Assembly: GCA_017433295.1 (NCBI GenBank)
Contig: JAFRHL010000011.1
Span: 61,387-125,386 of the forward strand
Source: Eubacterium sp.
Lineage (GTDB): Bacteria > Bacillota > Clostridia > Lachnospirales > Lachnospiraceae
Direction: 5' to 3'
DNA: 64,000 bases
How positions within the stretch are numbered: position 1 is the first letter of the stretch; the number at the start of each line of letters is the position of its first letter. This document shows, one piece after another, positions 41,381 through 50,648 of the stretch. The translations under genes were made by a program, and so were the position numbers. The notes below the pieces were generated by a model that was not told the DNA's origin, searched no databases, and was given only the letters and a program-made list of their open reading frames with translations.

Positions 41381-42381
41381 TTGCTGATACCTCTGGAGGG
41401 CCTGTCCCTGTGTTTGTGTTCAGTTCTTTTTTTATCATATTCATCATAAGCGGCAACGATCTTCTGTACCAGGGGATGACGGACCACATCCTGGCTGGTC
41501 AGCCTGCATACACCGATCTCTTTAATGTCTTTAAGAATTCTCAGAGCATCATCGAGCCCCGAACGGCTGCCGTCAGGCAGGTCCTTCTGGGTCTGGTCCC
41601 CGGTGATGATGGCCTTGGAGCCAAAGCCGATCCTGGTGAGGAACATCTTCATCTGGGCCGGAGTGGTGTTCTGGGCCTCATCCAGGACCACAAAGGCATT
41701 ATCCAGGGTCCTTCCCCTCATATATGCCAGGGGGGCCACCTCAATGAGTCCCTTCTCCATATTCTTCATGAAAGTATCGGCTCCCATGATCTCATACAGG
41801 GCATCATAGAGAGGCCTAAGATAGGGGTCCACCTTACTTTGCAGATCACCGGGCAGAAAGCCCAGCTTCTCACCCGCTTCAATGGCCGGCCTGGTCAGGA
41901 TGATCCGGCCAACCTCTCCGGATTTAAAGGCTGTGATGGCCTTTGCCATGGCCAGATAGGTCTTTCCGGTACCGGCAGGCCCCACGCCGAATACGATCAT
42001 TTTATTTGTGATCAGGTCGACATACTGCTTTTGCCCCAGAGTCTTCGGTTTTATGGGTTTTCCCATGGTTGAATGGCAGATGATGTCACTGTCAAGCTCA
42101 GACATGACTGACACCTGCCCGGTCATGGAAAGGGCAAGGGCGTAGTTGACATTCTGTTCAGTGATCTGGTTCCCTTTTTGTGAAAGCTCCAGCAGCTCAT
42201 CAATTACCATCTTTGCCCGGCGGCAGTTGTCCTCCTGACCGATGAGCTTTAGTTTATCATTGCGGAAGATCAATGTAACCCGTAAAGTTTTTTCCAGCTT
42301 CTTCATGTTGGAATCAAACTGGCCGAATACATTGGAAGCATGCTCCGCAGGAAAAGGAAATTCAGTTTCCTTTAAATTCAT
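41377..42381 (-). CDS. phoH: PhoH-family ATPase
   Basis: A 334-residue PhoH/PhoL protein. N-terminal KH-like region; then the ATPase with GPAGTGKTYLAMA (Walker A), VVLDEAQNTTPAQMKMFLTR (Walker B and sensor) and FLPGDLQSK. PhoH ATPases probably act on RNA. AGGAG lies 8 nt before the ATG. Usual neighbour of ybeY. Confidence 0.93.
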   Translation of the reverse strand: MNLKETEFPFPAEHASNVFGQFDSNMKKLEKTLRVTLIFRNDKLKLIGQEDNCRRAKMVIDELLELSQKGNQITEQNVNYALALSMTGQVSVMSELDSDIICHSTMGKPIKPKTLGQKQYVDLITNKMIVFGVGPAGTGKTYLAMAKAITAFKSGEVGRIILTRPAIEAGEKLGFLPGDLQSKVDPYLRPLYDALYEIMGADTFMKNMEKGLIEVAPLAYMRGRTLDNAFVVLDEAQNTTPAQMKMFLTRIGFGSKAIITGDQTQKDLPDGSRSGLDDALRILKDIKEIGVCRLTSQDVVRHPLVQKIVAAYDEYDKKRTEHKHRDRPSRGISK

Positions 42382-42395
42382 TCACGTATCTCCTC

Positions 42396-43586
42396 TCATA
42401 TCTTTTGAATTTTACCAAACCGTTCCCTCATAATAATGGTCCCCCGGGCGGTACAGGTCAATTCATTACAATCTATTTTAACATTATTTTTTAATATTTC
42501 TACCCCTTTCGCCTCATATTGTCCAATAAAATAACGAATCTGTTCCTTCATCTGCCGGACCGCCTGGTTTCCGGAAAGCTTTTTTTCAGTTACTTTGTAT
42601 TCACTGGAGGTATGAACCACCAGGGAAATGGGAAGATAAAAACCGGGGCCTATGTGCAGGCTTTTTTCTTCAGTTTTTGTGTCACATAGAGCAAATGCGG
42701 GGGATTTAAAAGGTATTTCATAATAATAACCGAAAAAGATGAACCCCAGGCTTCTGCTTTTTCTCCCGGTATATTTCTTTTCTGACTGCAGGAGGGGAAA
42801 CTCACTCTCATACTTTTCTTTTGTGATTGCCGTTATATCACCATCTGCCGGCACCCTGGCTTCCTCTGTAATCTCTCCGGCGTCATTTATGAGGGGTACG
42901 GTTCCTGAGATCAGTATATCCCCGGCCCTTACCTTATCCCCCTTTTTTACCTTTGCAGTACCTTTTCTTACAACGATGGATTCAATGGTTCCTTCTTTGG
43001 ATGCTATCAGGTTGCAGGGAAAGGCAGTCTTTCCGGTTTGATCGGACATATACAGAGTCTCTTTTACAGAAACGGTAAGCAGGGTTCCCTTTCTTTCACA
43101 GGAGACCCAGCAGATATCCCTGAAATCTTCCCGGATGGCTTCCTCCAGGTCCGGACAGGACAGGGATGAAATCCGCATGCCGCAGCGTATACCCTTATTC
43201 TTCAGATAATCGAGCAGTTCTTCTTCGGAATGGGTGTAGGTGCCTGTAATATCGATCCTCCATATATAGCGGGATAAAAAACTAAACAGAAGAAGCGAAA
43301 TAAGTATGGCGGCGGCAAAACATTTTCTCTTCCTGTACCTGTAAAACAGCCATGGGAGACCGGCTTTGCGGACGATGGCCATCCTGCATCCTGTTTTTTC
43401 CGCAATGTCCGGCAGCAATTTGCAGCCTTTTCTGCTGACATAAAAGGTGTACAGGTCTCCTTCCCTGGATAGTCTGAAGATCAGGATCCCTTTTCCGGCT
43501 GCCAGATTCAGGAATCTCTCCTTCATGGGCCCTGAAATCTGGACAAGACAATAACCGGTCAGAAAATGCATTATAAAATATATCAT
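42396..43586 (-). CDS. yqfD: Sporulation protein YqfD
   Basis: About 396 residues with one membrane helix (about residues 86-106 of the frame; FAAAILISLLLFSFLSRYIW) and an extracellular POTRA-like part (RIDITGTYTHSEEELLDYLK). YqfD is needed for normal spore formation in clostridia and bacilli. The exact start is uncertain: ATG 43586 is close (3 nt) to GAGGAGG, ATG 43571 would also fit. It follows yqfC. Confidence 0.88.
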   Translation of the reverse strand: MIYFIMHFLTGYCLVQISGPMKERFLNLAAGKGILIFRLSREGDLYTFYVSRKGCKLLPDIAEKTGCRMAIVRKAGLPWLFYRYRKRKCFAAAILISLLLFSFLSRYIWRIDITGTYTHSEEELLDYLKNKGIRCGMRISSLSCPDLEEAIREDFRDICWVSCERKGTLLTVSVKETLYMSDQTGKTAFPCNLIASKEGTIESIVVRKGTAKVKKGDKVRAGDILISGTVPLINDAGEITEEARVPADGDITAITKEKYESEFPLLQSEKKYTGRKSRSLGFIFFGYYYEIPFKSPAFALCDTKTEEKSLHIGPGFYLPISLVVHTSSEYKVTEKKLSGNQAVRQMKEQIRYFIGQYEAKGVEILKNNVKIDCNELTCTARGTIIMRERFGKIQKI

Positions 43587-43613
43587 AGGCCTCCTCACAC
43601 ACATAAGCTTATT

Positions 43614-43883
43614 TTAATCGAAATCCAGAGATCGTATCCGTCCTGTAATCTTCATGTCAATATCAGAGAAGTATTCGATCAGAAGCCGTTCTCCCTCAAT
43701 GGTAATGGTGGATTTCCAGGGGTGAAGGACTATCCTCTTTTCGCTGTAATCACCAAGAGAACCGAAGTTTTCAATATTCAATTCATAGGGACCGTTCATG
43801 GTACAGACAAATGCCTGGTTCCGGTCTCTGAAGGAAGGGAGCTTTTCTTTTTTCTCTGTCTTCTCTTTTTTATTATTGAACAT
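43614..43883 (-). CDS. yqfC: Sporulation protein YqfC
   Basis: An 89-residue YabP/YqfC protein; LNIENFGSLGDYSEKRIVLHPWKSTITIEGERL is the core. Expressed under sporulation sigma factors in Bacillus and always upstream of yqfD. The Shine-Dalgarno here is weak. First gene of the yqfC-to-DUF896 run. Confidence 0.9.
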   Translation of the reverse strand: MFNNKKEKTEKKEKLPSFRDRNQAFVCTMNGPYELNIENFGSLGDYSEKRIVLHPWKSTITIEGERLLIEYFSDIDMKITGRIRSLDFD

Positions 43884-43987
43884 TATCAGGGAGCTTTCTT
43901 TTTTATTATGTGTATGTCTGTACCTGTTTTATATGCATACAATCCACCCCACGGCTTCGTGCTCTGCACTCCCGCCCTGCTTGCACA

Positions 43988-44020
43988 TTAAAAAAGTGCC
44001 CCATGGTAGGGACACTTTTT
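43988..44020 (-). terminator. Terminator of dhaKLM
   Basis: AAAAAGTG-CCCC pairs with GGG-A-CACTTTTT with one bulged base; on the minus strand the right side continues as a T run. 22 bp after dhaM. Confidence 0.75.
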
Positions 44021-44041
44021 GCTATAAAGTTATATTTAAAA

Positions 44042-44422
44042 TCAAAACTTTGGAATCTTTCCTGCATTCACCGCAGCCTCTACAACATCCTCTAAAGGAG
44101 CACCGCCTTCAGCTACAACAGAAGCTGCAACAGCACCTTCTGCCAGCGGGCAGTCGACCATCTTAAGCTTCCTGCCCTCCATCATCTCAATGACCATTTC
44201 CGTGGTCATAACGGCACTTCCAAGGTCCATAAGGATGATCACGCCATCGTCTGTGTAGATCTCGTCAATGGCATTACTGATCTTTTCAAAGCTTGTTCCA
44301 AAACCTCCGTCATCCATGCCGCCGGCTGCGCGCATAGGAGCATCGGCAGCCATAAGCCTGGCCAGGTCCACAACTCCTTCCGCCAGTTTTACGCTATGGG
44401 AAACGATTACAATACCTACCAT
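44042..44422 (-). CDS. dhaM: DhaM phosphotransferase subunit (PTS)
   Basis: A 126-residue EIIA(Man)-like protein. His9 (IVIVSHSVKLAEG) accepts phosphate from HPr and passes it to ADP on DhaL. Single-domain form, without the fused HPr and EI of E. coli DhaM. AGGAGGG precedes the ATG. It is the last gene of dhaKLM. Confidence 0.94.
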   Translation of the reverse strand: MVGIVIVSHSVKLAEGVVDLARLMAADAPMRAAGGMDDGGFGTSFEKISNAIDEIYTDDGVIILMDLGSAVMTTEMVIEMMEGRKLKMVDCPLAEGAVAASVVAEGGAPLEDVVEAAVNAGKIPKF

Positions 44423-44485
44423 ACTATATCCCTCCTGATAACGGGTAAGCTGCCTGATGTCAAGTCTGTATCAACCCGATCAGAA

Positions 44486-45109
44486 TCATACAAGATCCGC
44501 TATACCCTTAAGCATAATTGTGAATGATGTGGCACCTGGATCCTGATGTCCGATACTTCTGTCGCCGATATAGCTGGCACGGCCCTTGGTGGCCTTAATG
44601 GTCTTGGTATACTCGATACCATCCTCAGCAGCTTTCACTCCTGCCTCGAAAGCCTTCTTAACATCCTGGTCTGCCGCATAGGAAGCTTTGATGGCCTCAT
44701 CGGCCGGGATCATGGAATCCAGCATGGTCTTTTCACCGGTGGTGGCTTTTCCACGTTTTACCACGCCGTCTATGGCTGCCTCAAGCATGGCGATAAAATC
44801 GTTCATATCCACTTCCGTTTTACCTGCCACAAGGGCTCCGGCCTTCATAAAGGCGGTTCCGTATAAGGGACCTGATGCTCCGCCGACGGTGGATAAGAGC
44901 TTCATGCCCACCTGCTTTAAAATAGTACCGATGTCTTTATCAGCAAAGGTGGGGATGATTGCATCCACTGCTTTAAAGCCACGATCCATGTTGATACCGT
45001 GGTCACCATCCGCGATTACATTATCAAGCTCGGTGAGGAATTCCTTGTTTGCCTCGATATCCGCGCCCATTCTTTTGACCATCTCAATAACTTTACTTAC
45101 ATCTGCCAT
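44486..45109 (-). CDS. dhaL: DhaL, ADP-binding subunit of dihydroxyacetone kinase
   Basis: A 207-residue DhaL. DNVIADGDHGINMDRGF supplies the Asp residues that bind Mg-ADP; SGGASGPLYGT-like GGASGPLYGTAF and GRASYIGDRSIGHQDPGATS are conserved. DhaL keeps ADP bound as cofactor and phosphorylates dihydroxyacetone held by DhaK. GAGGAATGATAT precedes the ATG. Confidence 0.96.
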   Translation of the reverse strand: MADVSKVIEMVKRMGADIEANKEFLTELDNVIADGDHGINMDRGFKAVDAIIPTFADKDIGTILKQVGMKLLSTVGGASGPLYGTAFMKAGALVAGKTEVDMNDFIAMLEAAIDGVVKRGKATTGEKTMLDSMIPADEAIKASYAADQDVKKAFEAGVKAAEDGIEYTKTIKATKGRASYIGDRSIGHQDPGATSFTIMLKGIADLV

Positions 45110-45189
45110 ATATCATTCCTCGTTTCTTAATATGTTAATGTTAAAAGGGCCGACAGTAAAGCCGACCCTCTGATATACAAAATATCTGA

Positions 45190-46188
45190 TTATTTAGCTA
45201 CTGTCATAGCGGGAGTATCTGCCTCTGCGTCAAGAAGCTCTTTCAGCTGGTCATCCAGACGGAGTAATGTGATGGAGAAGCCTTCCATCTCAAGGGATGT
45301 CATGAACTCACCAACCAGAGTCTTGTAAACCTTGATGCCCTTCTCAGCGAGAACATCTGCCACACGGTTGTTCACTACGAATAACTCCATAAGAGGTGTA
45401 GCGCCGCAGCCGTTGATCATAACAGCAACTTCGGATCCTGCATAGTCGATATCAGCAAGGATCTTCTCAAGCAGCTGGTCTACGATCTCATCAGCAGTCT
45501 CAAGTTTTGCCTTCTTAACACCGGGCTCACCATGGATACCGATACCGATCTCCATCTCATCATCAGCCAGCTCAAATCCGGGAGTTCCTGCTGCGGGAAC
45601 GATACAGGGCTTAATAGCCATACCCATGGTACGAACATTATCAATAACCTTCTGTGCTACTGCCTGTACTTCGTCAAGGCTTGCCCCTGTCTCGGCAAGA
45701 GCGCCTGCGATCTTATGTACGAAAATTGTACCTGCAACACCACGGCGTCCGGTTGTCCATGTGGAATCTTCAACAGCAACGTCATCATTCACAACAACCT
45801 GCTTTACTTCGATGTCGTCCATATCCTTGGCCATGTCTCCGGCCATCTCAAAGTTCATAACATCTCCGGTGTAGTTCTTGATAACCATCAGAACACCCTT
45901 GCCGGCGTCAATCGCTTTGATTCCTTCATAAACCTGATCAGGTGTAGGAGAAGTAAATACAGCACCTGCAACAGCTGCGTCAAGCATACCCTTTCCGACA
46001 AATCCGCCGTGAGCCGGCTCATGTCCGCTTCCGCCGCCGCTGATAAGAGCAACCTTGCCCTCTTTCTTCTGAGCTCTTACAACGATATTACCTGCATCGA
46101 GCTTCTTAACATACTGAGGAAACGCCTTACACATACCCTCTATCATCTGGTTTTCTACCTGATCAACTGCATTGATAATCTTCTTCAC
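45190..46188 (-). CDS. dhaK: DhaK, substrate-binding subunit of dihydroxyacetone kinase
   Basis: A 332-residue DhaK. His219 in GIGIHGEPG binds dihydroxyacetone covalently; SGGGSGHEPAHGGFVGKGML is the N-terminal signature. Start is GTG 46188, with AAGGAGGAG about 6-9 nt upstream. First gene of dhaKLM, which routes dihydroxyacetone (for example from glycerol) into glycolysis with PEP as donor. No DhaS or DhaR regulator gene is adjacent. Confidence 0.96.
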   Translation of the reverse strand: MKKIINAVDQVENQMIEGMCKAFPQYVKKLDAGNIVVRAQKKEGKVALISGGGSGHEPAHGGFVGKGMLDAAVAGAVFTSPTPDQVYEGIKAIDAGKGVLMVIKNYTGDVMNFEMAGDMAKDMDDIEVKQVVVNDDVAVEDSTWTTGRRGVAGTIFVHKIAGALAETGASLDEVQAVAQKVIDNVRTMGMAIKPCIVPAAGTPGFELADDEMEIGIGIHGEPGVKKAKLETADEIVDQLLEKILADIDYAGSEVAVMINGCGATPLMELFVVNNRVADVLAEKGIKVYKTLVGEFMTSLEMEGFSITLLRLDDQLKELLDAEADTPAMTVAK

Positions 46189-46230
46189 AACGATCTCCTC
46201 CTTAGATGATTATATTATAATATTCGTTCA

Positions 46231-46283
46231 GGGTTTAACCCCAAATCCTTCTCAATTATAACACTTTTGTACAGAATGGTCAA
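46231..46283 (-). promoter_or_regulatory. dhaK promoter and GGGTT-T-AACCC repeat
   Basis: On the minus strand TTGACC (46278-46283), 17-bp spacer and TATAAT (46255-46260). In the transcribed leader a small GGGTT-T-AACCC inverted repeat (46231-46241) could be an operator. Confidence 0.8.
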
Positions 46284-46412
46284 CAATAATCATTGATACT
46301 TTATGAATTATGACTAACATCTATAGTTGATTTTCAGGATATCCTTCTTTTTTATGCGGGATGTCAGAGCAGGCGTTAAAGGAATTACCGGAAGAAGGAT
46401 GGCCTGACACCA

Positions 46413-46443
46413 AAAAAGGCATCCCGAAAAAGGATGCCTTTTT
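46413..46443. terminator. Terminator of rpsU
   Basis: AAAAAGGCATCC pairs with GGATGCCTTTTT around a 7-nt loop, with T runs on both sides. It ends rpsU and can also work on the plus strand. Confidence 0.9.
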
Positions 46444-46452
46444 ATTGCACAA

Positions 46453-46629
46453 TTATTTATATTTTCTTTTTCTTGCAGCTTCGGATTTCTTTTTACGTCT
46501 AACACTTGGTTTTTCGTAATGTTCTCTTTTACGAATCTCCTGCTGAATACCTGCCTTAGCACAGCTCCTCTTAAATCTGCGAAGAGCGCTGTCCAAAGAC
46601 TCGTTCTCTTTTACGATAACGTTTGACAT
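46453..46629 (-). CDS. rpsU: Small ribosomal subunit protein S21
   Basis: A 58-residue protein with the full S21 sequence: [20 protein letters not shown] at the start and [17 protein letters not shown] at the end. S21 binds the 16S 3' region near the anti-Shine-Dalgarno and helps initiation. GGAGGGAGGTTAGG lies upstream of the ATG. It is a single-gene unit with its own promoter and terminator. Confidence 0.97.
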   Translation of the reverse strand: MSNVIVKENESLDSALRRFKRSCAKAGIQQEIRKREHYEKPSVRRKKKSEAARKRKYK

Positions 46630-46702
46630 CGACTCACCTAACCTCCCTCCAGTTGCGTATTGTGCCTAATACAACTGTTTGGGTATTTTTGCACTGTCTA
46701 AT

Positions 46703-46730
46703 ATTATACCATAGAGTACGTTTTCGTCAA
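46703..46730 (-). promoter_or_regulatory. rpsU promoter
   Basis: On the minus strand TTGACG (46725-46730), 16-bp spacer, TATAAT (46703-46708). Confidence 0.85.
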
Positions 46731-46824
46731 TAACTTTTTTAAAAAAATTGTTCAAAAGGGACGAACTCTCTGGGAAGTTCCCGAAATTACAGCGAAATAA
46801 TCTATGCTGTCTTTTGGCCCGGCT

Positions 46825-47439
46825 TTACTTGACAATGTATTCAAAGGGCTCAATCCTGGTAAAGCCCATTTCTCTGAGGATACGGATACTGTCCTGCCGG
46901 TCATATAATGTGTTATATCCGGGAATGAGAGGTACCCGAATGTGGACCCGTCCGGGACCGGCCTTTTCCAGGAGGTAAATCAGGTTTTCGGACATCTGCC
47001 GGCCGTCGCCTCCTGTATAGGCATGAAATCGACTTTCGTCAAGGTCTTTACAATCCACGATAAATTCATCGACTGATGACAAAGCCATTTTCAGTAAATC
47101 CCCGTGGACGCAGAGACTGGTTTCTGCGCATATGCGCCATTCCTTCGGACAGATTTGCCGGAAATGACTGATAAAGGCAGCGTGCAGGAGGGCTTCTCCC
47201 CCTCCGAAGGTGATGCCGCCTCCTGTGGCCTGGAAATAAAGGTTATCGATCTTTACCCTGTTATAGAGCTCCCGGGGACTGACCATTTCGGGCTTTGCCT
47301 CCAAAAGCAGCTTCCGGTTAATGCAAAAGCGGCAGCTTAAGGGGCATCCGGCTCCCGCAACCAGTGTGGTGATCCCCTTTCCGTCGGTTCCCATCCTGAG
47401 GCGGGCAACAGCCAGCAGAGGATAAAGAGGATCAGTCAT
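46825..47439 (-). CDS. Small radical SAM protein, pyruvate formate-lyase activase-like
   Basis: A 205-residue radical SAM enzyme. Cys32-x3-Cys36-x2-Cys39 (GCPLSCRFC) binds the 4Fe-4S cluster; GGGITFGGGEALLH contains the GGE-type SAM-binding loop, and VDEFIVDCKDLD and HIRVPLIPGYN are typical of glycyl-radical-activating enzymes. No extra ferredoxin-like insert is present. ATG 47439 follows AGGA at short spacing. It overlaps the stop of the Cys-rich gene, so the two are coupled. No glycyl radical enzyme is nearby, so substrate is unknown. Confidence 0.88.
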   Translation of the reverse strand: MTDPLYPLLAVARLRMGTDGKGITTLVAGAGCPLSCRFCINRKLLLEAKPEMVSPRELYNRVKIDNLYFQATGGGITFGGGEALLHAAFISHFRQICPKEWRICAETSLCVHGDLLKMALSSVDEFIVDCKDLDESRFHAYTGGDGRQMSENLIYLLEKAGPGRVHIRVPLIPGYNTLYDRQDSIRILREMGFTRIEPFEYIVK

Positions 47440-47914
47440 TTTGTTCCTGCTCCTCCGGATAAGCAACTTCTCCGGTCAGCTCGATGGTATCAGGATCCTC
47501 TGTACTTCCTTTGGACTGTGTGGTTGATAATTTTTCTTCCGTAGTCTTTTGTTCCTCGGGTGGTGCCACTTCCCCGGTGGTGACAGACAGTTCTGTAGTT
47601 GTTTCGGTTTCTGTGTAGGGGACTGCCCCGCCCAGATCCTTCTCTCCTCCCTTTCCGGGGGATAGAGGAGAGCTGCAGCCAGTCTGGGCAAGTACCATGC
47701 CGGCACACAGAGCGGCCACCGTCACTTTTTTCTTCATGGAATTGCGCCTGGCCAGCTGCCGTTCAAGATAGGCCAGTTCACTTTCACAGCGGGGACATGT
47801 CCCGCTGCATTCTCCCTGATAGCGGCATTCTCTTGTCACATAAGGGATGTCATTCTCATCGGCGATCTTCTGACGAATCTCTTTTAAAATCCTGCATTTG
47901 TCCTTACCTGTCAT
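47432..47914 (-). CDS. Cys-rich protein with internal lipobox-like segment, partner of the radical SAM enzyme
   Basis: A 160-residue protein in three parts. Residues 1-60 are hydrophilic with Cys7, Cys30, Cys36, Cys40 and Cys43 (RECRYQGECSGTCPRC), a possible metal or FeS site. Residues 61-80 (KKK, then a hydrophobic run, ending TGC) look like a lipoprotein signal or membrane helix, although the -3 residue is Gln. Residues 81-160 are Thr/Glu/Pro-rich and disordered. If translation starts at Met60 the product would be a small lipoprotein. Related N-terminal segments occur fused to other domains in Bacteroidetes (from memory). It overlaps the radical SAM gene by 8 bp and starts 21 bp after the alaS stop. 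Confidence 0.75.
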   Translation of the reverse strand: MTGKDKCRILKEIRQKIADENDIPYVTRECRYQGECSGTCPRCESELAYLERQLARRNSMKKKVTVAALCAGMVLAQTGCSSPLSPGKGGEKDLGGAVPYTETETTTELSVTTGEVAPPEEQKTTEEKLSTTQSKGSTEDPDTIELTGEVAYPEEQEQND

Positions 47915-47935
47915 CTGTAGCCCCCCTTCTCCTTT

Positions 47936-50575
47936 TTATCCTAACTGGTTCTTTGCCAGTTCAACTGCTTTATCCAGGGCGTCTTTGATACCTGCCGGGT
48001 TCTTTCCGCCGGCCTGGGCCATATTGGGGCGTCCGCCGCCGCCGCCGCCGACCAGGGCAGCCGCTTCCTTGATGACCTTACCTGCGTGGGCACCGGCCTT
48101 TACAGCATCATCGGTGGCAGTTACGATAAGATTTACCTTTCCTCCCATGTCAGAAGCAAGGATAACCACACCGCTTCCTATCTTCACCTTCAGGTCGTCC
48201 CCCAGGGTACGCAGGGCGTTCATATCTACGTCTTTTACGGAAACCGGAAGGATCTTAAAGGCTCCTGCCTCTTCCACATCCTTCATAACATCTGAGACTT
48301 CACTTTTTGCGATCTGATCCTTCAGTTTCTCATTCTCTGAATTCAGGGCTTTGATCTCGTCGAGCATTGCCTGAATACGGTCAGAAAGCTTGGCAGGCTC
48401 TGCCTTGGCCTTCTTGGCAGCTTCTTTCAGTGTCTGCTCCACACCGGCATAATATTTTAGTACATTATCACCTGTGATGGCCTCAATACGTCTCACACCG
48501 GCAGCCACACCGCTTTCTGAAAGGATCTTAAAGGTTCCGATCTCTCCGGTATGTCTTACATGGGTGCCGCCGCAGAACTCTCTTGAGAAGTCACCCATGG
48601 ATACCACCCGGACCTTTTCACCATATTTTTCACCAAAGAGGGCAACGGCACCGGTCTTTTTCGCCTCATCCACAGTCATGATGTCCGTGGCGACTTTTAC
48701 ATCTTCCCTGATCTCACGATTCACCATGTCTTCTACAGCCCCAAGCTCTTCAGCGGTCATGGCCTTAAAGTGTGAGAAGTCAAAACGGGTACGGCCGCCA
48801 TCCTGGAAGGAACCGGCCTGCTCCACATGGGATCCCAGTACCTCTTTTAATGCCTTGTGCAGCAGATGTGTGGCGGAATGGTTTCTGCAGGTATTCCTCC
48901 GGTTGTCTGCATCCACAGAAAGCTCCACCTGATCTCCCACTTTGATCATACCCTTTGTCATCCGGCCGATATGACCATATTTGCCTCCCTTTAAAGGAAT
49001 GGTATCTCTCACTTCAAACTCGGCGTCGGCAGTGCGAATTGTGCCATAGTCTCCCTGCTGTCCACCCATGGTGGCATAAAAGGGAGTCTTCTCCACAATG
49101 ATGGTACCTTCATCTCCGTCAGTAAGGGCTTCGGTGATCTCCTCGGTTGTTGTCAGTACAGTTACCGCGGACCGGCCGGTCAGGCTGTCATAGCCGGTAA
49201 ATTCTGTTGTGATGGCCGGGTCGATCTCATCATAAACCGTGGCGTCGGCTCCCATATAGTTTGTGGTCTTTCTGGCATTTCTGGCTTTTACCTTCTGCTC
49301 TTCCATACATGCTTTAAAGCCCTCTGTATCAACGGTATATCCCTTCTCGCCAAGGATCTCTTCTGTCAGGTCCAGGGGGAATCCGTAGGTGTCATAAAGT
49401 CTGAAGGCTTCTTCCCCGGAGAGCTCCTTTATGTCCCGGGCTTTAAGTTTTTCCGTCAGGTCGGCCAGAATAGCCAGTCCCTGGTCAATGGTCCTGCTGA
49501 ACTTGTCCTCTTCCTGGGTCAGGACATTAAGGATGAAATCCTTCTTCTCTTCAAGCTCCGGATAGCCGTCCTTGGAACCCTCGATGACTGTCTTGCTGAG
49601 TTCTGCCAGGAATTTTCCTTCTATGCCGATGCGGCGGCCATGACGGGCAGCCCGTCGGATAATACGGCGAAGTACATAACCGCGCCCTTCATTGGAGGGC
49701 ATGATACCATCGGAGATCATAAATGTGGCGGAGCGGATATGATCGGTGATAAGACGGATGGATATATCATCCTCTTCCTTCTCCTTATATACTTTATGAG
49801 CCATCTGGCCCACTCTCTCCCGCAGGGCCCGGATAGTGTCCACATCGAAGATGGAATCCACATCCTGGACTACCACCGCCAGACGTTCGAGACCCATACC
49901 GGTGTCAATGTTCTTGTTCTCCAGCAGAGTATAATTGTTATGCCCGTCATTATCAAACTGGGTAAAGACGTTGTTCCAGACCTCCATGTACCTGTCGCAG
50001 TCACAGCCCACCGTACAGTCAGGGCTGCCGCAGCCGTACTTTTCACCCCGGTCATAGTAGATTTCGGAACAGGGACCGCAGGGGCCTGCGCCGTGCTCCC
50101 AGAAATTATCCTCTTTACCAAACTTGAAAATGCGTTCCGGAGGGATACCTATATCATCTCTCCAGATATTAAAGGCTTCATCATCCTCCAGATATACAGA
50201 AGGATACAGGCGGTCCGGGTCAAGTCCCACTACCCTGGTCAGAAACTCCCAGGACCAGGCAATGGCTTCTTTCTTGAAGTAATCTCCAAAGGAGAAATTC
50301 CCCAGCATCTCGAAAAAGGTACCATGTCTGGCTGTCTTTCCCACATTCTCGATATCACCGGTTCTGATACACTTCTGACAGGTGGCTACTCTTTTTTTCG
50401 GCGGGATCTCCTGACCTGTAAAATAAGGCTTTAAGGGAGCCATACCGGCATTGATCAGCAGCAGACTGTTATCATTATGAGGAACCAGAGAAAAGCTTTT
50501 CATCACCAGGTGATCCTTGCTTTCAAAAAAGTCCAGGTACATTTTTCTCAGTTCATTAACGCCATATTTCTTCAA
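47936..50575 (-). CDS. alaS: Alanyl-tRNA synthetase
   Basis: An 879-residue class II synthetase. The N-terminal catalytic domain starts MKKYGVNELRKMYLDFFESKDH; the editing domain carries the zinc ligands His566, His570, Cys668 and His672 (HSATH, CGGTH), and the C-terminal C-Ala domain has the Gly-rich GGGGGGRPNMAQAGG. The start is TTG 50575, with AGGAGG about 9 nt upstream. No T-box leader is seen in the 73 bp upstream. Confidence 0.98.
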   Translation of the reverse strand: MKKYGVNELRKMYLDFFESKDHLVMKSFSLVPHNDNSLLLINAGMAPLKPYFTGQEIPPKKRVATCQKCIRTGDIENVGKTARHGTFFEMLGNFSFGDYFKKEAIAWSWEFLTRVVGLDPDRLYPSVYLEDDEAFNIWRDDIGIPPERIFKFGKEDNFWEHGAGPCGPCSEIYYDRGEKYGCGSPDCTVGCDCDRYMEVWNNVFTQFDNDGHNNYTLLENKNIDTGMGLERLAVVVQDVDSIFDVDTIRALRERVGQMAHKVYKEKEEDDISIRLITDHIRSATFMISDGIMPSNEGRGYVLRRIIRRAARHGRRIGIEGKFLAELSKTVIEGSKDGYPELEEKKDFILNVLTQEEDKFSRTIDQGLAILADLTEKLKARDIKELSGEEAFRLYDTYGFPLDLTEEILGEKGYTVDTEGFKACMEEQKVKARNARKTTNYMGADATVYDEIDPAITTEFTGYDSLTGRSAVTVLTTTEEITEALTDGDEGTIIVEKTPFYATMGGQQGDYGTIRTADAEFEVRDTIPLKGGKYGHIGRMTKGMIKVGDQVELSVDADNRRNTCRNHSATHLLHKALKEVLGSHVEQAGSFQDGGRTRFDFSHFKAMTAEELGAVEDMVNREIREDVKVATDIMTVDEAKKTGAVALFGEKYGEKVRVVSMGDFSREFCGGTHVRHTGEIGTFKILSESGVAAGVRRIEAITGDNVLKYYAGVEQTLKEAAKKAKAEPAKLSDRIQAMLDEIKALNSENEKLKDQIAKSEVSDVMKDVEEAGAFKILPVSVKDVDMNALRTLGDDLKVKIGSGVVILASDMGGKVNLIVTATDDAVKAGAHAGKVIKEAAALVGGGGGGRPNMAQAGGKNPAGIKDALDKAVELAKNQLG

Positions 50576-50648
50576 TGTTCATTTCCTCCTGTAAAAAGGT
50601 GCCAGACAGCAGTTCTCCTTATCCTGTGTCAGCACCCTGTGATCCTTT

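Noticed and set aside
46741-46825. SOS box in GAACTCTCTGGGAAGTTC
   Set aside because: The halves are GAACT and AAGTTC with 7 bp between; spacing and flanks do not fit CGAAC-N4-GTTCG.
50576-50648. T-box riboswitch before alaS
   Set aside because: The gap is only 73 bp and contains no T-box sequence or stem I structure; the 47-residue gene ends just upstream.
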